Assembly (NCBI GenBank): GCA_958295495.1
Contig: OY282352.1
Location: 868,001 to 932,000 of the forward strand
Length of the DNA stretch: 64,000 bases
Source of the DNA: an uncultured Latescibacterota bacterium
Lineage (GTDB): Bacteria > Latescibacterota > UBA2968 > UBA8231
Reading direction: 5' to 3'
Below are positions 16,801 to 23,760 of the stretch, piece by piece; positions within the stretch are counted from its first letter, which is position 1, and every line of letters starts with the position of its first letter. A model generated the notes under the pieces. The model worked only from the letters and a program-made list of their open reading frames with translations, searched no databases and was not told the origin of the DNA. The position numbers and the translations under genes were made by a program.

Positions 16801-18469
16801 TATTGAGAGTATTCTGAGTATGTTCTCGTCGCAAGGGGCTCCGGAGGCCATGTTGCGCTGGCACTATCGAAGCCGCCACGATTCCCTGATTGCCGTTTCC
16901 AATCGCGAATTTTACGAGGGCCGCTTGATGATCTTTCCCAGCCCTGGGGTGAATCCCTACGCTAAGGGCCTGACGTTTAACTACCAGTCCGAGTCGGTGT
17001 ACGAGCGCGGTGGTTCGCGCACGAACCCGATGGAGGCGTGCGCCGTAGCCGAGGCGGTTATGCGCCACGCCCAAGCGCACCCGGATATGACCTTGGGGGT
17101 GGTCGCATTTTCGACAGCTCAACGCGACTGTGTTTTGCTGGAAATTGAGCGGCTGCGGCGCTTAGATCCGAGTTGCGAGGAGTTTTTCACTACGGGCGCG
17201 CTGGAGGGCTTTTTTGTAAAGAACTTGGAAAACGTGCAAGGGGATGAGCGCGATATGATTTTCATTAGTATTGGCTATGGCCGCACGGTCGCCGGTAATA
17301 TGAGCACGAGTTTTGGCCCGGTGAATCGCGAGGGGGGTGAGCGCCGCTTGAATGTATTGATTACGCGCGCACGCTTGGCGATGGAGGTTTTTAGCAATTT
17401 TACGGCAGACGACATAAAAACCGAGAGCAATTCGCCGTTTGGGGTTCGCGCCTTGAAGAGCTTCTTACACTACGCGCAGACCGGTGAATTAGAGCATCGC
17501 CGCGAAACTGGAAGGGAGGCGGATTCGCCGTTTGAGGAGGCTGTGAGCGATGCCATTCGTCAGCTAGGTTATGATATTGAGCCGCAAGTGGGTTCGGCGG
17601 GTTTTTATATTGACATTGCCGTGCGCGACCCCCAAAAGCCCGGCCGCTATATTTTGGCGGTAGAGTGCGATGGCGCGAGTTATCACAGCTCAGCAACGGC
17701 CCGCGACCGCGACCGTTTGCGCCAAAGCGTGCTAGAGGGATTGGGCTGGCGCTTCCATCGCATTTGGAGTACCGACTGGTTCCGGGACCCCCATAGAGAA
17801 AGTGTGCGCCTCGAGGATTCCATTGACCAAGCACTGCGCTTTTACGAGGCAGAAGAAACCCACGCCGAGCAACCCCGTGCCCCAGCACCGCCCAAGTGCA
17901 TCAAGCGCGACGAGCCGACGGAAAACAACCTGCCGGTCGACGACTATGTGTTGGCCACGGACGATTTGGGCCTTGCTAAATTCGCTGAGATCCACGAGTT
18001 GCCATTAGGCAGCGTCGCTCAGGCCATGCGCAAGGTGATTGACATTGAAGGCCCCGTTCACTTGACAGAGGCGGCGCGGCGACTCGTTAAATCGCGCGTG
18101 GGTCCGCGAATACTAGAGCATATAACACGAGCCGCCGAATACGGTCAAAAGAACGGCTTCCTCCACCTCGAAGGCGACTTCCTGTTTACCGGTAGCGATA
18201 AACCTGTACGGGTGCGAGACCGCTCGGACATGCCACCCACCGTTAAGAAAATCGAGCTGGTGCCCGACGAGGAAATTCACGTGGCCTTGATCACGGCAAT
18301 CCGCGCAGCCTTTAGCCTGTCGAAAGAAGAGGCCATTTCTGAGGCTCTATCGCTGATGGGCTTTCGCCGCGTAACGGCCAAAGCGAATCAGAAGGTAGGA
18401 TCCGCCCTGAGAAAGCTGGTGCAGGACGGCGCGGTAACGGTTGAGGACGACAAGGTTTCAGTTGCTTGA
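13823..18469 (+). CDS. Large SF1 helicase-endonuclease (DUF4011 / AAA_11-AAA_12 / MTES_1575-type nuclease / DUF3320)
   Basis: 1548 residues. Residues ~1-260 resemble the DUF4011 N-domain (GVDLLYLALGFLTWYEDE, APLVLVPVSLER). A split SF1 helicase follows: Walker A GPPGTGKS at 317-324, a long inserted helical/coiled region at ~400-880, Walker B DEAS at 944-947, GDTRQMPP, and the late motif RLNVLITRAR. A very-short-patch-repair-like nuclease comes next (VECDGASYHSS, E1281/D1283, then LGWRFHRIWSTDWF). The C-terminal DUF3320-like domain runs from ~1380. The start was placed at ATG 13823 after GAGGAAG; longer in-frame starts overlap ThuA. Known relatives are large nucleic-acid helicase-nucleases often found in defence islands. 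A role in restricting foreign DNA is inference. Confidence 0.9.
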   Translation: MSSLAEKLEVSRSELLDMGLRGNTLLNFRLGAKTIEVIDEKSREVFQILVAKQKPMAFIPVPASQEDENDSQALPKISEDQCADRRHTDNRLQTKLTADALDKSLLKICAEAEGYYQEQGVDLLYLALGFLTWYEDESSSTPRKAPLVLVPVSLERGSARARYKVAYTQADLGPNLTLANKLKSEFEITLPEFGEELDIDGYLKDAADLVCLHQPRWLVQADEIALGFFSFGKFQMYQDLDPDNWPADHKPYDHEVLQKLLASGFGGGGDGLLPTPREETSSAPVELADLHLVLDADSSQTQAVAAVKQDANLVIQGPPGTGKSQTITNIIAEALADEKTVLFVAEKMAALEVVKRRLDECHLGDAVLELHSHKSNKSAVLQELRRTLELGSPDVENHEAKKHRHAQLREQLDAYVREVNRPILTSGTSYVNAQGHLLKLREEAGEHELPKLDFAEFRHWDEDAFTNACVYMRELVEHLEALGTPAQSPFAQSTLEHISPIEQNGIVTRLTKALASLGNCRKLGDPLSEKMGLDGPENLADMSAICRAGERVLNAPPLEGVPLTAADWKYRSEQIEALLQAGADLTTLQDKRREQLIEQAWQADLLSVRQAWATTGKHWWRFIFPSFRRARRTLQGLVKGELPADAKACVALIDDILKCQALHESYAAHEHLGESLLGIQWKGPRSDWSALKALSASIIGLHQEVGEGAVPEGLLKFLESGGKLRGCEEQLEALERTAGELKGLIDEVNQRLGIKVRSIEKRPLDALEDELNRWHDQIGTLELMARYNHLRKKLRASKLERIAQLSYDWTCPPALLLTSLKKAYYEGLVDEAYSKSETIKRFNRMSHESAIAEFRRLDEELLYHAQEELVLKHYHSLPAANAAGEMAIIRREINKKRRHMPIRQLIAQAGRAIQQIKPVFMMSPMSVATYLEQGALDFDLVVFDEASQVKVVDAIGPILRGKQVVVVGDTRQMPPTDFFTKALELDDESQTADIESILSMFSSQGAPEAMLRWHYRSRHDSLIAVSNREFYEGRLMIFPSPGVNPYAKGLTFNYQSESVYERGGSRTNPMEACAVAEAVMRHAQAHPDMTLGVVAFSTAQRDCVLLEIERLRRLDPSCEEFFTTGALEGFFVKNLENVQGDERDMIFISIGYGRTVAGNMSTSFGPVNREGGERRLNVLITRARLAMEVFSNFTADDIKTESNSPFGVRALKSFLHYAQTGELEHRRETGREADSPFEEAVSDAIRQLGYDIEPQVGSAGFYIDIAVRDPQKPGRYILAVECDGASYHSSATARDRDRLRQSVLEGLGWRFHRIWSTDWFRDPHRESVRLEDSIDQALRFYEAEETHAEQPRAPAPPKCIKRDEPTENNLPVDDYVLATDDLGLAKFAEIHELPLGSVAQAMRKVIDIEGPVHLTEAARRLVKSRVGPRILEHITRAAEYGQKNGFLHLEGDFLFTGSDKPVRVRDRSDMPPTVKKIELVPDEEIHVALITAIRAAFSLSKEEAISEALSLMGFRRVTAKANQKVGSALRKLVQDGAVTVEDDKVSVA

Positions 18470-18844
18470 GTGCCATCGCTCGGCCGTGTCGGTTCCAGCG
18501 GGACGGCTTGCCGCCGTTTGCAATGGCCAGCTTGAGGGATGTCCACGATGATTAGTCGCTTCCAAGAGGCGATCTCGGTGGTCTCCCTGAACCACCCCCC
18601 CAGCGGCCAAGGCGCGTAAACAACCCATCGGTGTGTGCTTCCCGACACAGTGTGCGCCGCCCGCAAGTCCCCTCTACCAGACCGTCGGTCGATGCTGGCA
18701 TGTATATTGCGTTACACTTGGTAGGGGCCTCGCACTTTGTTTCGCTTTGTCTATATTATCCTCTAGCCACGCCGCCCCAAAGGCACCTACCGAAAGCACC
18801 GCGGTCAGGTACAGAGACCGCCAACCATGCCGCAGCAATAGGCC
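18470..18844. other. Gap with sequence debris and a leader mini-frame
   Basis: This 375-bp stretch between the helicase and the coiled-coil nuclease holds no convincing gene. It contains a 24-bp exact copy of part of recD2 (18515-18538). An AT-rich TATATTAT at about 18752 could be a -10. A five-codon frame (ATG-CCG-CAG-CAA-TAG, 18827-18841) ends three bases before the nuclease ATG. The mini-frame start CCAACCATG is similar to the start context of the small coiled-coil gene at 19665. Confidence 0.5.
18515..18538. repeat. 24-bp exact copy of recD2 3' coding sequence
   Basis: Identical to 21069-21092, the stretch of recD2 encoding about LKLAIAN near its C-terminus, in the same orientation on the + strand. 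Flanking bases are only weakly similar. A 24-base identity is far beyond chance in 64 kb, so it marks a duplication or recombination scar. Confidence 0.85.
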
Positions 18845-19594
18845 ATGACTACGACATCCCCTTCCCTTGACTCCGAGTCCTTGGTAGCTCGCATCATCGC
18901 CGAGTTGCAAGCCGACCCCGACGCCCAGACCCTGTTGTTGCGGGCCTTGCTGACCAACGAATTCCTCGGCATGCCCATCCGCTTAGAGCGCATAGAGACC
19001 TATGTAGCTGAACTCAATACCCGTCTGAAGGCCGTGGAAACCGATGTAGCCGTACTCAAAACCGATATAGCCGTACTCAAAACCGATGTAGCCGTACTCA
19101 AAACCGATGTAGCCGTACTCAAAACCGATGTAGCCGTACTCAAAACCGATGTAGCCGTACTCAGAGGCGACATGTTGGAAGTGAAGATACATCGGCGGAT
19201 TCGACCGCTGCTCAGCCAGCGGCTGGATCTGCGCCGGGCGCAGGTTCTGCAAAGTCCGGTCCAAGACACTCATCCCGAACTGTTCCAGCCGGTGGAAAAA
19301 GCCTTTGATGCGGGAGACATTGACGACGGGCAGGAAACCCGCATTAACGCTACTGACCTCATCGTCCGGGCGCAGCGCAAGGCGGATCGCACACCAGTGT
19401 GGATCGCCATCGAGGTGTCCAACGCCATCAGCCAGCGCGACTTGGAGCGGGCACGGCAAGCGGCCGATGCCCTGAACGCGGTGTTTTTGCAGGATGCGTT
19501 GGCGGTCGTGGTCGGCTATCGCATCCTGCCGCAAGATCAGCAACGAGGGGACGAGGCTGGGGTGCATACCCTCCTCGTCGAGGAAGACGGCTAA
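18845..19594 (+). CDS. Coiled-coil protein with C-terminal PD-(D/E)XK-like domain (DUF3782-type)
   Basis: 249 residues. N-terminal helical region 1-60; coiled coil at ~55-115 containing six exact heptads TDVAVLK/TDIAVLK (residues 66-107) encoded by 21-bp tandem repeats; then a C-terminal domain with INATDLIV (D171) and VWIAIEVS (E190, S192) followed by a helix and DALAVVVGY. That spacing fits a PD-(D/E)XK-like nuclease of the kind seen in DUF3782 proteins (family name from memory). The missing lysine of the motif and the E-x-S ending mean activity is uncertain. No strong Shine-Dalgarno; a mini-frame ends just before the ATG. It sits between the helicase-nuclease and a membrane-anchored coiled-coil gene. 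A fragment of a paralogue is at 13771. Confidence 0.78.
   Translation: MTTTSPSLDSESLVARIIAELQADPDAQTLLLRALLTNEFLGMPIRLERIETYVAELNTRLKAVETDVAVLKTDIAVLKTDVAVLKTDVAVLKTDVAVLKTDVAVLRGDMLEVKIHRRIRPLLSQRLDLRRAQVLQSPVQDTHPELFQPVEKAFDAGDIDDGQETRINATDLIVRAQRKADRTPVWIAIEVSNAISQRDLERARQAADALNAVFLQDALAVVVGYRILPQDQQRGDEAGVHTLLVEEDG
19040..19165 (+). repeat. Six tandem 21-bp repeats inside the coiled-coil nuclease gene
   Basis: Unit ACCGATGTAGCCGTACTCAAA, copies starting at 19040, 19061, 19082, 19103, 19124 and 19145. Copy 2 has one change (GATATAG) and copy 6 ends CTCAGA. Each copy adds exactly one heptad, so copy-number change lengthens the coiled coil without breaking the frame. Confidence 0.97.
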
Positions 19595-19664
19595 ATGTAG
19601 CCTTGTCCCCCACCGGTCCGGGCCACAAGGCCCCGGCCCACCTACGAAGGAAGGCGAACCAACC

Positions 19665-19973
19665 ATGCAGCAACCGCCCGAAGTAAGCCCCGATCCCGTG
19701 CAAGTGGAATTGTCCAAGCGGTTAGACAGCTTTGAGGGCCGCCTTGACCGCATGGAGACCAACCAGCGCGAGGACAACGCCCAATTGCGGCAAGACAATG
19801 CCCAATTGCGGCAGGATATGCGGCAGGACAACGCCCAATTGCGGCAGGATATGCGGCAAGACAACGCCGAGATTCACCGCCGCTTAGACGTGCTCAACGG
19901 CCGCATCTATTGGGTTATTGGAACGCAAATCGCGCTTATGGGCCTTTTGTTCGCCGCCCTGAAGCTGACCTAA
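19665..19973 (+). CDS. Small membrane-anchored coiled-coil protein
   Basis: 102 residues. A proline-rich start, then a long charged coiled coil (about 14-78) built from repeats of DNAQLRQ and DMRQ. One transmembrane helix follows at 81-99 (YWVIGTQIALMGLLFAAL), with only a few residues after it, so it is a tail-anchored topology with the coil probably in the cytoplasm. ATG 19665 follows AAGGAAGG. I know of no function; the shape resembles small phage or plasmid coiled-coil membrane proteins. The gene lies 70 bp after the coiled-coil nuclease, and both carry DNA-level repeats in their coils, which suggests the coils may interact. Confidence 0.75.
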   Translation: MQQPPEVSPDPVQVELSKRLDSFEGRLDRMETNQREDNAQLRQDNAQLRQDMRQDNAQLRQDMRQDNAEIHRRLDVLNGRIYWVIGTQIALMGLLFAALKLT

Positions 19974-20050
19974 TTGACCCCAAGACACAATGTAGGACAG
20001 CCCCCACCGGCGCGTCGATTTTGGCAATCAATCGCTCGGCCACGTGTGCT

Positions 20051-20150
20051 CGTGTGCTATTTATCGCCGGGGCACACCATCGCCGCGCTGTGGAACCCGG
20101 CCTACGAAAAGTTGCAGCAAAACGCCGTGCGCTGGCTGCTAGGCGACGCC
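20051..20150 (+). repeat. 100-bp direct repeat, right copy (detached ThuA gene end)
   Basis: Second copy of 13665-13764 (three mismatches). Here it is not attached to a ThuA gene: upstream bases show only CGGCCACGTGTGCT, a partial repeat of the junction. Its last base is the first base of the methyltransferase stop codon on the other strand. It marks the right border of the island. Confidence 0.95.
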
Positions 20151-20920
20151 TAGGGCCTCTTTCTGCCAGCTATCATCAGCATTTGCGGTAGCCCCGCAAG
20201 TGGAGCATACTCCCAGCCTTCAGCGGCGTCCCCCAACTCCTCGAACTCGACCAACTCTACGCCTTGCTCGATAACGGCATTGAGATACTGTGAAACCGTC
20301 CAGTGAAATTCGTACTGCACTGCGTCGCCAGATGACCTATCGGGCAGCAACTCCGCTGAAGTGTTGTATTGGTGTGGTCCATTGTCAAAGTAGCTATACC
20401 CAACCTCTAATGCCGTTTTTTGGTCCTTCCATATCCTTCTGAAGGGGTGATATTCGTTGATTAAGAGCAGGCCCCCTGGGCGCAGAATGCGAATGGCCTC
20501 GCGGTAGTACGCTCGGAGATCGGAGACCCAGACTGCGACGTGCCCGCCAGTGTAAACGAGATCAAAGGCCGCACTCGCCAAGCCACAGAGGTTCGTTACG
20601 TCCGCTTCGACGTAATGGACGCTCAAGCCGAGTTCGGTTGACCGCTGCCGCGCCACTTTTAGCTGTTCGCCGGCAATATCAACCGAAGTTACGCGGGCGC
20701 CCATGCCCGCCAAGGCGAATACAGCGACGTTATCGCCGCTGCCGAGAACGCAAACGTCTCGATTGCAGACCGGGCCCATCAGCTCCAATTCTCGCTCGAG
20801 GAAGACGACTTCTGGTTGCTGATGGGCAATTCGCCACGTTCCTTTTTTGTCGTGCTTTTCCGCATACTGAGGCGCGGCTAGATTCCAGCGTTTCTTATTG
20901 GCAGCGTGGTGCTCATTCAT
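20150..20920 (-). CDS. Class I SAM-dependent methyltransferase
   Basis: 256 residues from ATG 20920, which gives the usual NEHHAANKKRWNLAAPQYAE start of this Methyltransf_11/25 group. Motif I is VCVLGSGDNVAVFALAG, motif II region VTSVDIA, and motif IV FDLVYTGGHVAVW, then an ILRPGGLLLINEYHPF post-I strand. The substrate is a small molecule of unknown identity. An upstream GTG at 20965 keeps the frame open, but its Shine-Dalgarno-like GAGAGGA is too close to use. The stop codon coincides with the edge of the right-hand 100-bp repeat, so the gene tail may have been reshaped when the island formed. It is upstream of nothing on its strand; recD2 lies 59 bp away on the same strand, further downstream. 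Confidence 0.85.
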   Translation of the reverse strand: MNEHHAANKKRWNLAAPQYAEKHDKKGTWRIAHQQPEVVFLERELELMGPVCNRDVCVLGSGDNVAVFALAGMGARVTSVDIAGEQLKVARQRSTELGLSVHYVEADVTNLCGLASAAFDLVYTGGHVAVWVSDLRAYYREAIRILRPGGLLLINEYHPFRRIWKDQKTALEVGYSYFDNGPHQYNTSAELLPDRSSGDAVQYEFHWTVSQYLNAVIEQGVELVEFEELGDAAEGWEYAPLAGLPQMLMIAGRKRP

Positions 20921-20979
20921 AGATGGTTTTGGCCTTTCTCGGGCGTTTGGGTGGGCGACAAACACTCCTCTCCCAATGC

Positions 20980-23130
20980 TCAGCTTGCCGCTTGCCCCGC
21001 TTTTAGCACCGCGCCGACCTCGCCGCGCAGCCGCTCTTTGAGCGTGGTGTAACGCTGGGCTACTTTGTCGTTTGCAATGGCCAGCTTGAGGGCCTTGGGG
21101 GTGCCGACAATGACAATCATTTGCTTGGCGCGGGTAATGGCCGTGTAGAGCAGGTTGCGCTGGAGCATCACGTAGTGCTGCGTCGTTAGCGGCAGTACCA
21201 CCACGGGGAATTCCGACCCCTGAGAGCGGTGGATGCTAATGGTGTAGGCGAGGGTGAGCTGGTCGAGATCGACTTGATCGTATTCCAAGGTGTGGTCAAA
21301 GCGCACGTAGAGCACCTGCTTTTCCGCGTCGAGCCGCTCGATTGTGCCGATGTCGCCGTTAAAAACGCCCTTGTCGTAGTTATTTTTGACCTGCATGACC
21401 TTGTCGCCCACCCGGAACTCGGCCCCGCGATGGCGGTGCGCTTGGCCGTGTGGGTTGAGGCGCTGTTGCAGCCGCTGGTTGAGGTTGAGTGCGCCGGTCT
21501 CGCCGCGGTACATGGGCGCAAGCACTTGGATGTCGTCGCGCTGGTCCCACCCCCGATAGCTGGGCAGCCGCGTGGCGCACAACTCCTCTACTAGCTCGAC
21601 CACTCGCTCCGGGTCGCCTTCTTGGATGAAGTAGAAATCCGCGGCCGCATCGTTTTCGACGATGGGCATTTCGCCGCTGTTGATGCGGTGCGCGTTGCGG
21701 ATGATGTGGCTTTTTTGGGCTTGGCGAAAAATTTGCGTCAGGCGCACCACCGGCACTTCTGAGGAGTCGATAATGTCGCGGAGCACGTTGCCTGGCCCCA
21801 CTGAGGGTAGCTGGTCAATGTCGCCGACTAGCACCACCCGAGCGTGGTCGGGCAGGGCGCGCAGGAGCGCGTTCATCAGTGCCACATCAATCATGGAAGC
21901 CTCATCGACGATCAGTGCGTCGAGTTCGAGGCGGTCGTCGTAGCCTTTTTTGAATTGCCGCTCGCCCGGCTGAAATCCCAGCAGCCGATGAATGGTCTTG
22001 GCCTCGCGTCCGCTGGCTTCGCTCAGCCGCTTGGCAGCGCGGCCCGTAGGCGAGCACAGGGCGACCTTGAGGCCGCCTTCCTCCAACAGGCGCAAGAGGC
22101 GTCGCGTGACGGTCGTCTTGCCGGTGCCTGGCCCGCCAGTTAGCACCAGCACCTTGCTGGTGGCGACTAGCTCCACGGCCTGTCTTTGCGCCGGGGCCAA
22201 TTCCAGCCCGTCCTCAGTTTCTGCGGGCACGGCCAATTCTTCGACCGGCGCTCGCAAAAGCCGCTTTAGCGACGATGCTGCGCCCACTTCGGCGCGGTGG
22301 AGCGGCGGCAGATAGTAGTGCAGGTCTTCGGTGACCACGCCATCGTTGGCGCGCAGGGCCTCTAATGCCGGCGGCAACAGCTCGGCGTTGATGTCCAAAA
22401 TTTCGACGGCCCGCTCCATCATTTCGACAGCTGGCAGGTACACGTGGCCTTCGTTGGCCGCTTCGGAGAGCAGGTAGCGGATGCCGGCCTGCACGCGCTC
22501 GGGGGCCTCGTGGCTCAGGCCCAAGCGCTGGGCAATGCGGTCGGCAATGCGGAAGCCGATCCCATCCACATCGCGCTCTAGGCGATAGGGATCGCTGCGC
22601 ACCTTTTGAATGGCCTCTTGGCCATAGGTCTTGAAAATTTTTACCGCGTAGCCGGTGGTAATCCCGTGCGACTGCAAAAAGACCATCACGTCCTTGATTT
22701 GCCGCTGCTCATCCCAAGCCTCGGCAATCAACTCGACTCTCTTCTTGCCCAGCTTGGGCACTTCCGCTAGCCGGCGGGGATCCGCGTCGATGATGTCGAG
22801 TGTTTCCGCGCCAAAGTGATCGACGATGCGCTTGGCCGACCGCGGCCCGACGCCTTTGATCAAACCAGACCCGAGGTACTTTTGCATGCCTTCGAGAGTC
22901 GAGGGATAAACGGCCTTATAGTGCTCCACCTTGAGCTGTTTGCCGTATTTGGGATGATTGGTCCACACGCCTTCGACTTCGACGCTCTCGCCCTCTTGGA
23001 TGGAGGCAATAGCCCCCACAATTGCGATCCGCTCGCGTTGGCCCTCCACCACTAAGCGCGCAATGGTATAGCCGTTTTCTGGATTGTGGTAGGTCAGGCG
23101 ATCTATAAAGCCTTTATACGATTGGTTCAT
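20980..23130 (-). CDS. recD2: RecD-like DNA helicase (RecD2 / YrrC)
   Basis: ATP-dependent 5'-3' SF1B DNA helicase, 716 residues, cytoplasmic. N-terminal OB and helix-hairpin-helix domains (about 1-250; GLIKGVGPRSAKRIV, VPKLGKKRVELI) identify the RecBC-independent RecD2 type. Motor motifs: Walker A GGPGTGKT at 332-339, DEASMIDVALM, GDIDQLPSVGPG, and the C-terminal AYTISIHRSQGSEFP and LLYTAITRAK. Thought to act in repair and replication-fork maintenance. No RecB or RecC is nearby. No clear Shine-Dalgarno. A 24-bp exact piece of its 3' end is found at 18515-18538 inside the accessory island. Confidence 0.95.
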   Translation of the reverse strand: MNQSYKGFIDRLTYHNPENGYTIARLVVEGQRERIAIVGAIASIQEGESVEVEGVWTNHPKYGKQLKVEHYKAVYPSTLEGMQKYLGSGLIKGVGPRSAKRIVDHFGAETLDIIDADPRRLAEVPKLGKKRVELIAEAWDEQRQIKDVMVFLQSHGITTGYAVKIFKTYGQEAIQKVRSDPYRLERDVDGIGFRIADRIAQRLGLSHEAPERVQAGIRYLLSEAANEGHVYLPAVEMMERAVEILDINAELLPPALEALRANDGVVTEDLHYYLPPLHRAEVGAASSLKRLLRAPVEELAVPAETEDGLELAPAQRQAVELVATSKVLVLTGGPGTGKTTVTRRLLRLLEEGGLKVALCSPTGRAAKRLSEASGREAKTIHRLLGFQPGERQFKKGYDDRLELDALIVDEASMIDVALMNALLRALPDHARVVLVGDIDQLPSVGPGNVLRDIIDSSEVPVVRLTQIFRQAQKSHIIRNAHRINSGEMPIVENDAAADFYFIQEGDPERVVELVEELCATRLPSYRGWDQRDDIQVLAPMYRGETGALNLNQRLQQRLNPHGQAHRHRGAEFRVGDKVMQVKNNYDKGVFNGDIGTIERLDAEKQVLYVRFDHTLEYDQVDLDQLTLAYTISIHRSQGSEFPVVVLPLTTQHYVMLQRNLLYTAITRAKQMIVIVGTPKALKLAIANDKVAQRYTTLKERLRGEVGAVLKAGQAAS

Positions 23131-23139
23131 CTGCCGCGC

Positions 23140-23760
23140 TCACAACATGAAAATGCGGTACAGCAGTGCCGTACTCCCCGCGCCCAACGCGCCGCCCGCG
23201 CCGAGCTGCAGCGGAGTATGCGCCCGCAAGTAAAGCCGCGCCCAAGCGACGGCTGGCCAACTCAGCAAGAAGGGCCACGCCGCGCTGCCGACGCTGATCA
23301 ACAATATGTAGGTCGTCCCCCCGACGCCAGCCGCGTGAATGCTGATCTTATAGGAGCGATTGATCCACCAGACCAAGAGCGTATTGACGACACAAGACGC
23401 GGCTGTGACCAGCATCAGGGGCGGGGCACCGATCCCGTAGAGGGCCGCACTCCCCAAAGCGTAGCACAGAGCACCCAACAAGAGCAGAGTACCGCGCTTG
23501 TTGCGGTCGTCTGTATAGGCTTTGTCGAGATAGCCCGAGCGCACCAAGTGCCAGAGTAGCAACCCGGGTACCACAGAGAAGGTAGCGATCGCCACCGAGC
23601 CGGCGAGCCAGTCGCCCAACACATGTGCTTGGACGCCGAAGACCAAGAGTGCCAACAGTGCGGGATTGAGCAAATGTGAGAGGAAGCGTGCAAATCGGTG
23701 CGGGTGCAGACTAAAAGAGGGACGAGCTAATTGCTCGCCCCTCTTTATTTTTTTTGCCAT
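23140..23760 (-). CDS. PAP2-like phosphatase family membrane protein
   Basis: About 206 residues if it starts at ATG 23760. Five or six hydrophobic helices follow a basic N-terminus. The three PAP2 signature regions are recognisable: DDRNKRG, KISIHAAGVGG and ARLYLRAHTPLQ. In the last the usual Asp partner of the His is replaced by Gln, as in a lipid-related PAP2 subgroup; phosphatase activity is therefore uncertain. ATG 23760 has no Shine-Dalgarno, overlaps the end of the PqqD-like gene by 16 bases, and lies directly before a strong hairpin. Either it is coupled to PqqD translation or it is reached by frameshifting from it. Confidence 0.72.
   Translation of the reverse strand: MAKKIKRGEQLARPSFSLHPHRFARFLSHLLNPALLALLVFGVQAHVLGDWLAGSVAIATFSVVPGLLLWHLVRSGYLDKAYTDDRNKRGTLLLLGALCYALGSAALYGIGAPPLMLVTAASCVVNTLLVWWINRSYKISIHAAGVGGTTYILLISVGSAAWPFLLSWPAVAWARLYLRAHTPLQLGAGGALGAGSTALLYRIFML
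23714..23755 (-). promoter_or_regulatory. A8 slippery run plus stem-loop at the PqqD/PAP2 overlap
   Basis: On the minus strand the PqqD frame ends CAA-AAA-AAA-TAA, giving heptamer A_AAA_AAA in the correct phase for -1 slippage (A-run at 23755-23748). A 14-bp stem with a 5-nt loop follows (arms 23746-23733 and 23727-23714, one mismatch), starting one to four bases after the run. A -1 shift enters exactly the PAP2 frame (ATA-AAG-AGG). The same hairpin could instead act as an intrinsic terminator: on the + strand it is followed by T8, on the minus strand by TTTT. Confidence 0.55.

Noticed and set aside
19040..19165. CRISPR array
   Set aside because: Contiguous 21-bp units without spacers, inside a coding frame in phase with heptads.
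18983..19864. Antisense frame of 293 codons with repeated EYGYIGF units
   Set aside because: It is the reverse complement of the 21-bp repeat tract and the neighbouring coiled-coil gene; the sense frames have heptads, a plausible nuclease domain and, for the small gene, a ribosome binding site.
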